This document shows positions 29,758-42,174 of a stretch of DNA of 64,000 bases, piece by piece. Each line of letters opens with the position of its first letter. Position 1 is the first letter of the stretch. Source of the DNA: Chromera velia (taxonomy: Eukaryota; Sar; Chromeraceae); the NCBI GenBank assembly GCA_018398765.1, contig JAHBMJ010000212.1:10769-74768 (forward strand). Direction: 5' to 3'. A model generated the notes under the pieces. The model ran no database searches, had not been told where the DNA came from, and saw nothing but the letters and a program-made list of their open reading frames with translations. The position numbers and the translations under genes were made by a program.

Positions 29758-31946
29758 AACTGACTGTACTGACAATTGAAACTTTTGTACCAGAAAGTGA
29801 CTTTTAATTTTCTATATATCACACTAAATTTTATATAAAAATCTAAGTCTTTAAAGCACTTAGAATGATTCTATTTATTGTTTCTTACCTGCATGAAAGT
29901 ATGAAAAACTTTTAAAGATAAGGTTTAATGGGTTTATGGTGTGTATGTTGGAAATTGTTGGACGTGAGTGAGGTGAAAGAGTTATAGTATGTTAATATGT
30001 CAGAGAGTGGTTGCAGACTCTGCAGACATCTGATAATATGCAGTGTAATGCATAAACAAGCTAACTTTTACTTTTAATGGAATACGCCGAATCCGCACAC
30101 TGATGTAAGGAGGGAGTACACAACGGGTAACCCCCATGAAAGGTAAGAATGAATGTCCGCAAACAGATCTGCCGATTTGACACCCACAAAAAGCAGTTCA
30201 ACCAAACAAATGTTGAATACTATGACCGTACAAGAGGTAAATGCTCAGCTTTTGAAAGCCTAATCGATCCATGGCCTCTAGCTAGAGGGCCTTGCCCACG
30301 ACCGGCCATCATAGTGTTCTTGTACGTTCTTGTTTTTTCTGGGTGAGGCCCGGCACTGGCCACTGGGTCTTAATCCACCCAGGAGCCCTACCTCCAAATT
30401 CTTATGCAAACAAGAGCTGCGCCTCATTCTCACAACTTCAGATCACCCGAGATTACCAGCCGTAATGCTTCCTCACGAAACTTAAACACCGATAAACGGT
30501 CCTCCGAGAAAGGCTCAGTCTGACCTGCAGTATAGATATGCAAAAATTCATAAAGTGGCTCACCTTCTGGCCACCCAGAGCTGGCCCCCTCATCCAGAAA
30601 GCCTTTCCAGCTCCTCATCTAGAGCTTGTTAGAGCGCACGTATGGAAAGGATTCAATGGAAGCTTTACTGGGGCAACTTCGTAGGCTCTTTTGCGTGGAA
30701 ACGGGCCGTGCCCTTCGTGATGGAAGATCGAAATTGCCCTCTCAGAGCAACCAGTAGAGTGAATGTCATAAACCCAAGAAAAAACAAAGAAACCAATCCT
30801 CTAGGCTTTCGATAAAGCCTACTTTCATTGCTAGAGAGCAAGTCTGTGTGATGAAAGAGAGGCGGTACTAGGTCATGCTTTGATCGACTTGAAACATTCG
30901 ACGGAAAGCCGATTTTGGGAGCCGATTTTAGATCAGCCAACCATGTAACAGCCCCGGAAGGCAAGCTACGCATTGCGGGCCAGGGCCCGGCCGGCCACCA
31001 AGGTCAAAAAGCACTTCCCGGCTGCACGCTGACCCATCAAAATGCCGATCTAAAAAAATCTCAGTCAGGTCTTCAGAAAGTTCTCCTCCACTCAGAAAGT
31101 CGGGTCAACAAAATGGGCCTGTATCCACAAAATCTCATTGTCAAGCATTCTATTGGATTGTATTGGAAGGCTTGATAATGACAAAATCGTGTGCAGCTTC
31201 TTATTCCAGAACCTCATTTTTGGAGGGGTTACAGATTCCAGACTTTTGTCCTCCTCTGGTATCTGTGTTGGCTGGACACCTCTGGTTACTCGTGGGAGTG
31301 GTTGCCTCGGTGCAAAGGAGTTGTTCGACAACTAGAAGGGTTGCTGGACTGGTTTGGATCGCTCAATCAAGTCAGTTCGTTTTGTGTCGTTCCATCAGCA
31401 ACAGGGGGGGGTAGACCATCTCGCAGGGGTACAAAACAACCCAATTTAGTACCCCTGGTGGAGGGGGGGGGTCCGACCTGCTCTGCAGGTTTACATCCAA
31501 AATGTGTCTAGGAGTGTTGATATATACTGAGATGCCCCCCCCCCCCCCCNNNNNNNNNNNNNNNNNCCCCCCTTCCCTACCCCTGATATGCCCACCGTTG
31601 AGCAGTGCCTCATATGAATTGAAAAGAAAACAGTTATGATCATGAGAAGAAGTGTTTCAATCAGATCGATTCAGAGCTATTCAAATGCATTTCTTATTGT
31701 GTTTTTGTCTTAGCAGTAATTTACGATGATAGGTACCAGACAATTTATGGTTTTAAAAAAATATATACTCTATATATACATTTTTTTATTTCATTTTTTA
31801 AACATCTTACTAAGCTTAAATAGTCTTAAATAAATTATGAAAATCAATTAGTTTAAAGGTTAAACTATCTATTTTAATGTTTTAAAAACTAAATTTTTCA
31901 AAGTCACTTTCCAGTACAAAAGTTTCAATTGTCAGTACAGTCAGTT
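29758..31946 (+). mobile_element. TIR element family, copy A (array deleted)
   Basis: The terminal inverted repeats are 29,758-29,804 and 31,900-31,946. It sits inside the chromovirus between gag and protease. The body matches copy C (52,464-55,960) from the left end to the left arm of the palindrome (31,404-31,517). Then the right arm and the whole 35-bp array are missing, and the match resumes at GATATATACTGAGATG. A short N gap (31,550-31,566) lies in a C run just after the junction. Flanks GACAGCG and AGTGTGC show no obvious duplication. Confidence 0.85.
31404..31517. repeat. single arm of the family palindrome in copy A
   Basis: Matches 54,093-54,206 of copy C. The inverted partner arm is absent, so no hairpin forms here. 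Either it was lost by deletion or the assembly collapsed near the N gap. Confidence 0.8.
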
Positions 31947-34900
31947 AGTGTGCTTCCTTCATTTACCCTGATGAGAGCAGCTACGAGAATGTTCCTGTGT
32001 ACAATATGCCCTTTCCCCCAAATTATCCCTCACTGCAGGTGGTTGAAGGAGAGGATCTTGATGCACCCTATGCAGTCACTACTGTCAGGGCCGTCGATGA
32101 AGTTTAAACGCCTCAGCCAAGAATGATTCGGTTTCAGAGGATCTTGGAGGGGACGTTGGTGAGAGTTTTACTGGACAGCGGAGCACATAAACTCTTCATC
32201 TTTTCAGACTTCTACCATACTTGGCGCTTCCCGGTCAGGCCTCTGAAATATCTGAGAGGGCGTAAAGGAGCAGTGAAGGTGGATGGAAAGGAAGCGTTCT
32301 GTCAGGTGACAGAGTGCACAGCTCCACTCAAGCTGAGCATTCAGGGTTACGAGGAGGAGATGAAGTTCACCCTCGCTAAGCTTGACAACGAATATGACAT
32401 CTTCCTTAGCATGAAGTGGTTGGAGGCCCATAACCCTCAGATTGACTGGAAAGAGAAGAGTGTGACTTTCCCCCACAGAGGTCAGTTGCTTACACTTTGG
32501 GGGACTGGGGGGGAAGATCCATATAGTGGGTTCGTGCCTTCTCTTATTTCTGCCAGGGGAGCTGAACGAGCAATTCAAGGATCAAGGTGCCATGGTGCAC
32601 ATCTTCAGGCTTGTGCCTCGTCTCTTTCCCTCCAATCCGTGTGTTTTCTCTGAAGAGCAGTGTCTTTTCCCTGAAGAGCAACAGGAGACAGATTTTGATG
32701 AGTTGGAAGAGCGTTTGATTGGAAGGGCATTTGAAAATCATCACTCCGTCTTTATAGCATGCAGGGACCTGAATGAAGTTTTTCTTCAGGCCCCTATCGA
32801 ATCAGTTCCAGAGGGTATGAATTCTCAGACCGCAGCTGAGGAGAACAACTACAGGGCGTATGAGAAGGTGATGAAAGATCCATCTCTACATCCTGCAGCA
32901 AGGTGGGTACTTTCGCAATTCAGAGATGTTTTCCTGAACAAAATCCCGGAACTGCCTCCCAAAAGGTCTATTGAATTCATAATAGATCTTAAACTGGGGC
33001 ATGTTCTACCCACCCGCCCACCCGATCATCTGAGTTATGAAGAGTTGGATAAAATGAGGAAACAGCTGGATAACTATCTCAAGAAAGGATTCATTCAACC
33101 CTCCGCTTCTCCGTATGCTGCTCCTGCTTTCTTTATTGCCAAGAAAGACGGGACTCTGCGAATGGGCATAGACTACAGAGCCCTGAACTCTCTAACAATC
33201 AAAGATAAGCATGCATTACCTTTTACAGAGGAACTGCTTAATCGAATTCACGGAGCGCACATCTTCTCTCGACTCGACCTTTAACAATTTTTTCATCAGA
33301 TTCGAGTGCGAGAGGTGGACATTCCGAAGACTGCCTTCACCACTCAGTATGGAAACTTCGAGTGGCTTGTGATGAGCTTCGGGATGTGCAACGCTCCGTC
33401 GACAAGCCAGCGGGCAGTGCAGATTGTTCTTCGTCCGTTGCTTGACAGGTGCGCTTTTGCTTGGATCGCTTGGATCTTCATCTACTCGTGCAATGAGAAG
33501 GAACACGAGAGAGACCTGACTGACGTTCTCTCTTAGTTGAGGAAGCACAAGTACTACGCAAAGATTATGAAATATGAATTTTTTGTGCCACAGACGGTGT
33601 ACATTGGGTATGAGATCTCGTAAAATGGAGTGAGGCCAGAGAAGGAGAAAACAGACAAAGTGCAGAAGTGGCCTGTGCCTTAAGACAAGCATGAGTTGAG
33701 GGTATTTCTTGGGCTCTGCAACTGGTTCCGACACTTTATTTTTGGATATAGTGCGATTTTGGCTTCTCTCACCACTCTGCTGAAAAAGAACATTCAGTTT
33801 GAGTGGACGGATCATCAGCAGACAGCGTTTGTTTTACTGAAAAAGAGGGTGGCTGACGTGATTACCCTCTACGTGCCTGATCCTTTTCGTCCTTTTGAGT
33901 TGTTTACAGATGCCACTAGGATGGCTTTGGCAGCTGTTTTGATGCAGAAAGATCCAAAAGCAGCGGGACTGCACGTCGTCTCCCTTGCTTCTCGGAAGCT
34001 TACAGCTGCTGAGCTCAACTATCCGATCCGAGAGAAGGAGCTTCTGGCGGTGGTCTTTGGTGTGAAGGCATTTCACCCTTACATCAGTCACACCACCAAG
34101 GTTTGGTCAGACCATGAGAGCTTGAAGATAATCAACTCAGGAATACTTAAAAACAGTGTTGGTGGGTGCACCTAACCGATTGAGGAGACAAATTCTTTTT
34201 CTCGATGGTCTTGGCATCACACCTCGCTATCTTCCGGGTGCAAAGAATATCGTGCCTGATGCTCTCTCTCAAGAAAGTGAAGGAAAAGCAGTCAGAATAA
34301 TGGTGGAAGTGAGACCAGATGAAGAAATTTTATCATAAATCAGGTCAGCATATGCTGAGAATTCTTTCTTTTCGGAGCTCTTACCCTTTTTGTCAGACCC
34401 GAGACCCTCCCGCCCTCCTGCACCACACTTTCGTATGCAACTTGCACACTTCAGTTTGTGGGATGGACTTCTGTACTGGAGTGAGCGTCTCGCAATTCCA
34501 ATAAAAGAGCTCCAGAGGAAGATGATTCATCAGCATCATGACAGCCGACTGTGTGGGCATTTAGGGGTCGACAAAACACATGCTCAACTGATTGAGAAGT
34601 TCTTTTAGCCGTATATGCTGGCTTCTGTTCAGAAGTACGTGAGGTCATGCAACTCCTATCAGTGGAGCAAGCATTCAAATCAGAAGCCTGCTGGTCTTTT
34701 GCAACCTCTTCCAGTTCCAGACGATGTGTTTGACGACTTGTCGATAGATTGGATCACTGCTCTTCCTCCGATAGACTTTAGAGGGATGACAGTGGATGCC
34801 ATCCTGACAGTTGTTTGTCGACTCAGTAAGTACGTATGGTTCTTGCCCACCAGGAAAGAAGCAGGTGCAGTGGAGACGGCGAAGCTGTTCTACGATGAAG

Positions 34901-35752
34901 TGGTATGTGAACACAGACTTCTCTTTGATCGAGACTCACGTTTTTGTTTTTGCTTTCTGGCAGACACTCCACTTCCTCACAGATACGAAGCTTCTCTTTT
35001 CTACCTCTGCACACCCACAGACAGATAACCAAACAGAAAGAGACAACAGAACGATTGAGCAGATGCTTCGGTGTTTTGTGGCAGATCATCAGGAGGACTG
35101 GGTAAAACATTTGAAGGAGATGCAGTTTGCCTATAGAACGAACGTGCACCCTTCGCTCGGTCGTGCTCCTTATCAAGTAGCCTGTGGGGGTGGCTGCAGA
35201 CAGCCTCAAACTTTCCCGGCTCTCCTGAATCCCCATTATACATCGAAGTAGGCAAGTAACATGTGCAAAGACAGAATAGCGATCCTTCAGGAGGTGAAGG
35301 ACTGACTGAATCAAGCAAGAAAGAGAGCAGCCTGAGGAGGAGAGAGGAAATCTTCAAGAAGGGAGATTGGGTGCTTGTGCACTGGAAATTTTTTCAGGGG
35401 GAAAAACTTCTAGGGGGGGAGAAGAGAAAGTTGACGGCCGTATTTTACGGACCGTTCGAAATTGAGCGCAGAGTGGGAGAAGTGGCGTATGAGCTCGTCT
35501 TCCCTGAAAGAATTCGAAGGCATCCAGTCCTGCATGTTTGCTTCTTGAAGCGATATCAGTTTGCCAGGTTTTGAGGAGAAAGAGTATGAAGTGGAAAAGG
35601 TGATCGACAAGAGAAGAGAGGGGCGACAGGTTTACTACTTGGTGCACTGGAGAGGACATACAGAGGAGAACGCATCTTGAGAGCCGGCAGCAAATCTCAA
35701 GAAGGCACAAGCTGCTATCCAGGACTTTAAGAAGAAGCAAACAAGGAAGTGA
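31947..35752 (+). pseudogene. chromovirus pol: protease, RT, RNase H, integrase, chromodomain
   Basis: Protease core LLDSGA lies at about 32,166. RT keeps the first catalytic Asp (FSRLDL, followed by TAA) and MSFGMCNAPS, but the YxDD box is replaced by WIAWIFIYS. RNase H keeps FTDA, EKELLAVV and WSDHESL (about 33,900-34,130). Integrase shows the HHCC region (HHDSRLCGHLG, second Cys pair damaged), the first catalytic Asp (SIDWI, about 34,745) and the Glu region TERDNRTIEQ (about 35,040). At 35,573-35,752 an intact-looking chromodomain has YEVEKVIDKR and YYLVHWRGH, with TGA at the following Trp. Stops interrupt at about 33,284, 33,535, 33,620, 33,680, 34,606 and 35,678. Frame changes lie near 34,150, 34,930, 35,255 and 35,570. 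Confidence 0.9.
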
Positions 35753-36282
35753 CAGTCTCTGTTTGAAAAGGGGCAGAAGGAGGAAAGAAAAAAAAAAACG
35801 TTTTGTGTGTGTTGAGTAGACAACACACTGTGTGACGTCCTTTGCCCTGAATGTCTTTCATCTTCTTCTCTTTTCTTTCTTCCCTTCATCTGATTCTCTG
35901 CATGTGGTGTGCAACACATGCGTGAGTCCATGAGGGGAAAATAGAGAGATGGGGAGAAAAATAAGACGACCAAGACGGAGCAGATTGAAAAGAAGTGCAT
36001 TCAAGTCCAGACTGTAAAGAAAGCGCGCACGTGATATGCCAGTGTCTTCGTGTATCCTGCTTTCGTTGCATATGAATCGATCGAACATTGATGTGTTCGC
36101 GATCGATCGGTTGATCGAATGGCATGTCTCTTTTCGCTCTTTTATTGAGGTCTCTAGATCGAGTCAGACTGACTGATTGAGGCGAGGTGAATAACCGACT
36201 TGACATAGCCTTCAAAGAGAGGTGTGCACTTTAATGAACGTGTGTGGGTACACATCTCTTGCGGACGGGCATTTATAGCACT

Positions 36283-36560
36283 TGTATGAAGTAGTGGCGG
36301 CGTGGACACACTTTTCGTGGATAGCACGTAGTGCGCGCGGCCCGGCCTCAAGGCCCAGTCATGGAACTGCCCTATGCCTAGTTCCCACTAAAATTGGAAA
36401 GGCTGCATGCTGTCATGTAGTAATGTTGTTTGATAACGTCACAGCAAGATTGTTGTGTGAGTCTTCAATGCACAAAGTGAACAGACCAAGACTAAACTGG
36501 CAGATTTCTCTGTCTTAAGTTTATGAGCCTCATTATTCATTTGTAGTAATACCTATAACA
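36283..36560 (+). repeat. 3' LTR
   Basis: Matches the 5' LTR from TGTATGAAGTAG to ACCTATAACA, with an extra segment (about 20 bp around CCTATGCCTAGTTCCC) where the TATA motif lies in the other copy. A purine tract that would prime plus-strand synthesis is not directly upstream. The best one is at about 35,765-35,798. Confidence 0.8.
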
Positions 36561-37255
36561 ATATATATACATGATTGGATGGAATAAACAGATTAGTGGC
36601 AGTGCATAGCGTTGGCGCATATACGTTAGAATTTTATAGAATTTAAAGCAGAAAAAGCACGCGGAGCATGTCAGATTCCTCCAACGATTTCCTTCGTGCA
36701 GTGTTGTACAGTACTTGTACTACTACTACTACTCTGGCCCTTATTAGCCGATTGTAACCGATTGCCTATGCAGTTGCCCGGCGGGTCTTTGATTGTTCTA
36801 CACCCCCCTGGCTTTCTATGTTGCGCTTTCATTGTGTAGATTTCTTGGCGCAATCGCTTGTTCTTTTGCTGAATTGTTGCATCCATTCTCTTCTGCGTTT
36901 TTTTCTCCCTGCTTGCTCTTCTTCTTTTCCTCTACTTAAGTCGGAAAAAGAGAGACAGACCCCCTGCAGGCAGGCAGGAGGAATGCGATGGCATGAACGG
37001 ATCAGTCGACCGACTCATCCAACGACGGTCACTCGTAAAGCAATCAGTCAGTCAGTCAGACTTAAGGAAACGAGACCAACTGAATCTCTGGTCCATCGAT
37101 CAGACAGAAAATCCAAATTCGATCATGATGACCGAGCAAACTCTAAGTGGCTCTCTATCTTCCAGCCTGTCTCTTTCACTGTCTTCCAGTCTGTCTCCTT
37201 CTCCGTTCTTTTTTTTCAAGTTAAGTCTACTCAAATGCGTGTGAGGAGAATCTAG
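36561..37255. other. intergenic, 3' of the MBL-fold gene
   Basis: TA-rich flank, a (TAC)n run near 36,717-36,732, and short CAGT repeats near 37,042-37,058. No gene seen. The 3' UTR of the minus-strand gene should lie near its 37,256 end. Confidence 0.4.
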
Positions 37256-37779
37256 CTAGGCAAAAATCTGCTTCTCCTGCCACTCCGAGTTCCCCTCTCC
37301 CTCTCCCTCAGTCTGAGTGTCCCCATCGGCCGTCTCTTCGTCCTCCTCTGTGAGGAAATCGAACTCCACCCCTGCGTACTTTTCGTCGTGAGCCTTGAGC
37401 TCTTTCGACCATGCATTGAGGGCATCGCGCATCTGCTTGGACAGGTCTTTCACGTCCGTCTTGGCCTCCATGTGCGCTGCAGCAACGTTCTCGATGCCCA
37501 GCTCCCCCGTTCTCTCTGCAAACGACTGCAGGCACGCAGGCAGGCAGGCAGAGACCCACACATGAACACTCACATGGATAGGTAGATAGATACAGGTGTG
37601 AAGATCTGCCCCGCTTACATCTCTCCCACGCAGGCATACCCGTGCATACAGGAATCACAAAAGATGTTTGCCCTTGTGACACGCAGATGGATACATATGG
37701 ACACACTCATACTCATGCACAACTCATTTACATAAAAGGACAGACTTTAAAGGCGCTTTTTTTCCCCCGCTTTCCCACC

Positions 37780-37811
<32 letters not shown>

Positions 37812-39340
37812 AAAAAGAGAAAAAATATGCTATCTCAGGTGGTATGTTTAGAAGCAGATGTAAAACTCTCCTACTGCATTTAACCAACCCGCCATTTGCT
37901 GAACCAGTCACCCACCTACCAACCCATCCCCATCCACCCACTCACCCACCCACCCACTCACCTTGCACCACTCAGTGAACAGCTGTCCTGCGCCCTTCTC
38001 CTTGAGGAGAGCTTTCCCAAGAGTGGGGTGGAGCTTGAAAGCCGAGTAGAACAGCACTTTGACAGTCGTGAATGTGTCGTCGACGTGGAGCGTCTTGGAT
38101 GGCGCGTGTGTGGCGAGGATGGAGGAGAAGTGAATGTCCGGGTTGTCGGAGATGAAGTCAACGCCCTCGGGGACAGAAAACTCCAAGTTGTACTTCTCCT
38201 CCCAGTATGTCTGCATGCATGCGGGATTGTCCACGCACGTACATTTGCATAATCGATTTATCCTATCTGTGTATGCATCTATGTAAGCACATGCAAATAT
38301 GCGTCACGCTGTACACATTTGCATGGATCTCTTTGCGTGTTTTAATTCATCTGCACAAAACCCCTCCGCCTTCAACCATCCAATGGAACCGGTACTTCCT
38401 TCCAGAAAGAACTAACAAAAAACAATCCTCGTAGGCTCACATCCTCTTGTCGTTCGGATGTCCAGTAGAGAAAGAAGGCCTTAATTGAGGCATGATAGCT
38501 GGTTCATTTGCGCCACTCTCTGTTTGTATTCTTCCTGCCGCATCTTTCTGTTCTGTACAGTGTGCATGGATGGGGCACCATCACAAAACGAACTGAAAGG
38601 GACACCAAGCGCATGCATGCAAAAACGGAACAGCAGGCCCCGACAAGAAAACAAAGAGATAAACAGTGGTGCAAGGGCCTGTGTCGGACCCTTCGTCCGT
38701 CGGCCCAAGACACGGCAGGCCCCCCCCCGGCTAAATTCATGTATGAAAATAAACGCATTCCGTATGAAAATAAATGCACGCACCTACCTACCTGTTTCTC
38801 CTTTGTCTCGAGGACTCCCTCTGCCCATGGGAGCTCTGGCCATTGCTCCTTGTGGCGACGCGTGCCAACGAGCTTGGCAGAGGGGAAGGCTTTGTGGAGG
38901 TTCTGGCAGTGGACCGTGTGGAAGGGGTGAAGGTTCAGGATGGCCTCCACCTGTTTGTAGAGAAGAGAAGAAGCAGCATACATGCGTGTACGTTAATACG
39001 CTTCAGACGCTTCATCAATCCTTGTAACGCGCATACGCACCCATGCACACAGAGAGACACGCGCATGCATACACACGCATGCAGGCCTCGGTTGACTGCT
39101 TCCCCACGTACGGACAGACAGACACGTACACTGTCGGATGCATGTGGGCATGCATCTAGTCATAGTATTCTGTAAGGATGTGTGCGTGATTAATAAACGC
39201 TGTGGCACGGTGGTGTTTCTGCTTCAATGGTGTGGGATGAACCACCGCAAGGCCTTCCAGAGTTGCTATGATGTACTTGAATGAGAAGGAAGTGATCCGT
39301 TCGTGTATGGATACTCACGCCCAAATGCATTCGCACGCTC

Positions 39341-39402
<62 letters not shown>

Positions 39403-40031
39403 ACCTACCTTCTCTCCATTGTCTGTGAGTTTGTTGATGAGTTCGTTCGCCTCGTGCGAGAGTTCGTTGGGGTCGTATGAGTCGAGGAAGACCCACTCCC
39501 CCGAGTCGCCGCCTGTGCTCCTGACCATGGACATCTGGGTGCCGATGTTGAGGCCGTACAGCCGGAAGGTTCCTCTGAAGTTGTAAAAGTCATCCGACAT
39601 CTTGATCACGTCTTTGCCGCACCAAGAGCAGCCGGCAGACTTCTCTATCTGCATGACATGACATGAGAGACCGGATGTGTGTGCGTGCGGACGCGGATCG
39701 AGATGTGATGGAGACATGCAGAGAGAAAGCGGTTTCAAAAGGGTTCAGCTCTTGCGGCAGATTCGCTCCGGCCGGACGCGTGCGGGTTCAATTGAAGAGA
39801 AAAAGAATGAAGAAGCTTCGTGAATCCGTGATGACTGGAGAGGAAGCTGCCGAGCAAACCAGTAAACGGTGCTCTTTATGTGCCGTTCTCATGCAGTGAC
39901 CGCATGCACGGAGTTCTATGTGTATGTGTATGGCCATCGCTTTCTTCTGTCTCTCTCTGTTTGCAGCACCATCGACTCACCCTGGCCGTAGCCCCCGTCA
40001 GCAGACCAAAGAGGAGCGCTGCCTTCTGCAT
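37256..40031 (-). CDS. five-exon gene, probable metallo-beta-lactamase-fold (DUF4336-like) protein
   Basis: Exons on the minus strand: 40,031-39,981, 39,648-39,409, 38,950-38,792, 38,210-37,962 and 37,525-37,256. Each has GT/AG borders and a length divisible by three, so all introns are phase 0, and the total is about 322 residues. Exon 1 is short and hydrophobic (MQKAALLFGLLTGATAR). Exon 2 has FRLYGLNIGTQMSMV, then GEWVFLDSYDPNEL. Exon 3 has ILNLHPFHTVHCQNLHKAFP, then AKLVGT. Exon 4 has a late strand-turn THAPSKTLHVDDTF. This order resembles DUF4336-type MBL-fold proteins, in which the His-rich loop and the later H/D turn form the metal-site region. The classical HxHxDH motif is not present, so activity is uncertain. 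Exon 5 is acidic with helices (MRDALNAWSKELKAHDEKY). An acceptor-like TTTCTCAG at about 40,061 suggests a further upstream exon encoding FLCCKCTFNSI. Confidence 0.7.
39350..39400. repeat. (CT)n(CA)n microsatellite in intron 2 of the MBL-fold gene
   Basis: About 16 CT units followed by about 10 CA units, ending a few bases from the exon 2 donor. Confidence 0.95.
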
Positions 40032-40560
40032 GATGCTGTTGAAGGTGCACTTACAGCACAGAAACTGAGAAACAACAGAAGGGTGGCCAAAAAGAGGGAC
40101 CACAAAGGATGTTCATGCAAGAAATGGCAGTCAGTCTCTTGTAGAGCAGTCAGTCTCTTGTAGAGTGTCTGAGTGCACAAGCAGGGGGGTCTGTAATTTG
40201 CTGTCTTTATGGAGGAAACGAAGAGGTGTACGGGAACGGCTTTCGATCGGTTGCGAGTGTATATATATATATAGGTCAGACGTTTTACACCTTGGGCCCC
40301 TCTGTGGCCCATGCATGCAGCCTGAATTCTGGAACAAAAAGGGATTTTTGTTGAATTTGGGGGACGTGTGCCCCGGCACGCGTTCATGGCAGCGGGTTGC
40401 AGCGCCGGGGCCGCGCGGTACAAACTCAATGCTTCTTGGCGCGCGCAAAGTCGAGCGCATGCACGCAGCATTTTTTTTTTAATGCACATGCCTATATATA
40501 TTGCTTTTAGACTGTAATACGACACGGAGGCCCCCCACGTGCGTACCCACCGGAGAGTGA

Positions 40561-40920
40561 TTGGCTTCACCCCCGGCTGCTCTGAAGCCGCCTGATTTCT
40601 CCTGGGTTCCCAAGGTGAAGTCGCTGAAGGCTACCCACCTGGACAACTGGATGGATGACTGGAAGACACAGTCTAGCCTCTTCCTGTCCTCCCGGTATCA
40701 CCCCGATGCCAACCTCCTGATCGAGATCTACAAGTGCGCCCTGCTCCATGCCTTTTCGGACTTCGAAGAGCTCCGTAAAGACGTCCACACAGCAGCAGCC
40801 CAGGGCCACGAGACCGACAAACTGCTCGACACCGTGATCAATCACTACTAGAAGGACTGACCTTAATCCAAGCATTCCGACTTCTATCTTCTCAATCTGT
40901 TGCTAGATCTGTTGCCGTCT
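40561..40920 (+). pseudogene. gag-like helical frame with in-frame stops
   Basis: The frame at 40,561-40,851 reads WVPKVKSLKATHLDNWMDDW, then helical sequence (ELRKDVHTAAAQGHETDKLL), and meets TAG. Two more stops (TGA, TAA) follow within 15 bases, after which the same frame again looks like protein (SKHSDFYLLNLLLDLLPS). The start looks internal, with no ATG. It resembles capsid-type helices of retroelement gag proteins, but I cannot name a family. Confidence 0.35.
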
Positions 40921-41200
40921 ACGTTATGTCGATCGAGAGGATGCGACTATTTGGATCGACACGTCACATATACACAGAATCGGCTGTCTCTCAATCGGCT
41001 AATTACCGACTGTCATGAATCGGGTCTCTTCGTTCACTGTTGTCATGAAGAGGCAATCATTCGATCATTCATATGTGCATGTACATAAATGAAATCTGTA
41101 TCGACTCGCGCATGCAAATCATTAGATCATCATGGGCGGCGGCGGTGGGCGTCGCGCGTGCAGTGGCCCGCACGTCCATCCACCCCCGCCCGCACTAACA

Positions 41201-41586
41201 TTATCTGAGAAAGCACATAAACCTATAGCTTGAGAGACAAGCTGCTTCCAAAAGAACCACAATGACAATCGAATGAGTAAAAATGAAGCTAAAATGGTAG
41301 AGAACGACCCACATTGAATAACAGTGCAATGGGAGGAGACGGCTTGTGCATGGGTAAGGTCCTTTGCCCTTCACAGTGACACAGACGTCCCATTGCAGCT
41401 TCCACGGGGCACCATAGGAGCGGTGAAGACAGGTCACGCCCTCTGCCTAGTATGGCTGGGCCTCTGTCTATTTTTTATTGGATTGGAAATGGGGAGACGG
41501 CATGAAGGAGGAAAGGAGACGGGAAGAACGAAGCGGAACGTAGACGGGGCCAGGGACAACATAGAACTTATTCCACCCAAAGGCCA
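41201..41586. other. sequence upstream of direct repeat R1
   Basis: No motif-bearing frame. A GC-rich patch (about 41,130-41,200) lies just before. Confidence 0.4.
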
Positions 41587-42174
41587 GTCAATTAGTGAGA
41601 CAGATTGATACCCCAAAGTAGACCTACGCACTTAAGAAGCCCTCCGAAGAGCAGTCAATGCCTTGTTCTCCCTTCTCCCTGCATATGCATACAGACGCAA
41701 AGCATGGAAGGCGGCACACACCTGGGGCAAGCAGCGGGGAAAGGAGAAGAGTGTCACGCAGAGCCCATTCCTCCCAACCCTGCAACAAGCGGAGAGGCAC
41801 CATGAGAGGCACATGGGGACACAGGGACAGATCATGGAACAGCAAGGAGAGAGGAACGTACAGGGAGTCCTACCCGTGGACTTCTGCCCCTCCCCCCCTT
41901 GCTGCACATCTCTATCCGCTGCCCCGCAGGTACACCCACAGCCAGGCTGCAACCAGACAAGGCCCCGAAGGACTACAATTTTTTTTTGGGTAACCAGCGT
42001 GGCCCCCAGGGAGAAAAAGGCTAGGGGGGAGACTTTAACGGTCATAAGAAGGGGAGGGAAAAACACGGGGACAGCGAACACCATCAAAGTGCAGACACCC
42101 ACTCTGGAGTCAGCATAAGACCCACCCTAGGACCCACCAGGAATCAGAAACGGAGACAACATGATGACAGCAGC
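41587..42174 (+). repeat. direct repeat R1 (partial copy of the RT element start)
   Basis: About 570 bp match 43,287-43,863, starting around GATACCCC(A/G)AAGTAGACC and ending at ACATGATGACAGCAGC. A frame is shared by both copies (FSLLPxxAYxRKxWKAAHTW, later PTLQQAERHH), and differences are mostly third-position-like or small indels. Beyond 42,174 the two copies are unrelated. R1 therefore keeps the beginning and lacks the rest. Confidence 0.85.

Larger units (their letters stand above)
27663..36560 (+). mobile_element. Ty3/gypsy chromovirus, decayed, with two nested insertions
   Basis: Order: 5' LTR (interrupted by a miniature element), primer-binding site, gag with zinc knuckle, TIR copy A, aspartic protease, RT, RNase H, integrase, chromodomain, about 500 bp of non-coding DNA, 3' LTR. 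Protease-RT-RNase H-integrase is the Ty3/gypsy order, and the C-terminal chromodomain places it among chromoviruses. Stops, frameshifts and loss of the RT catalytic aspartates show it is dead. Confidence 0.9.
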
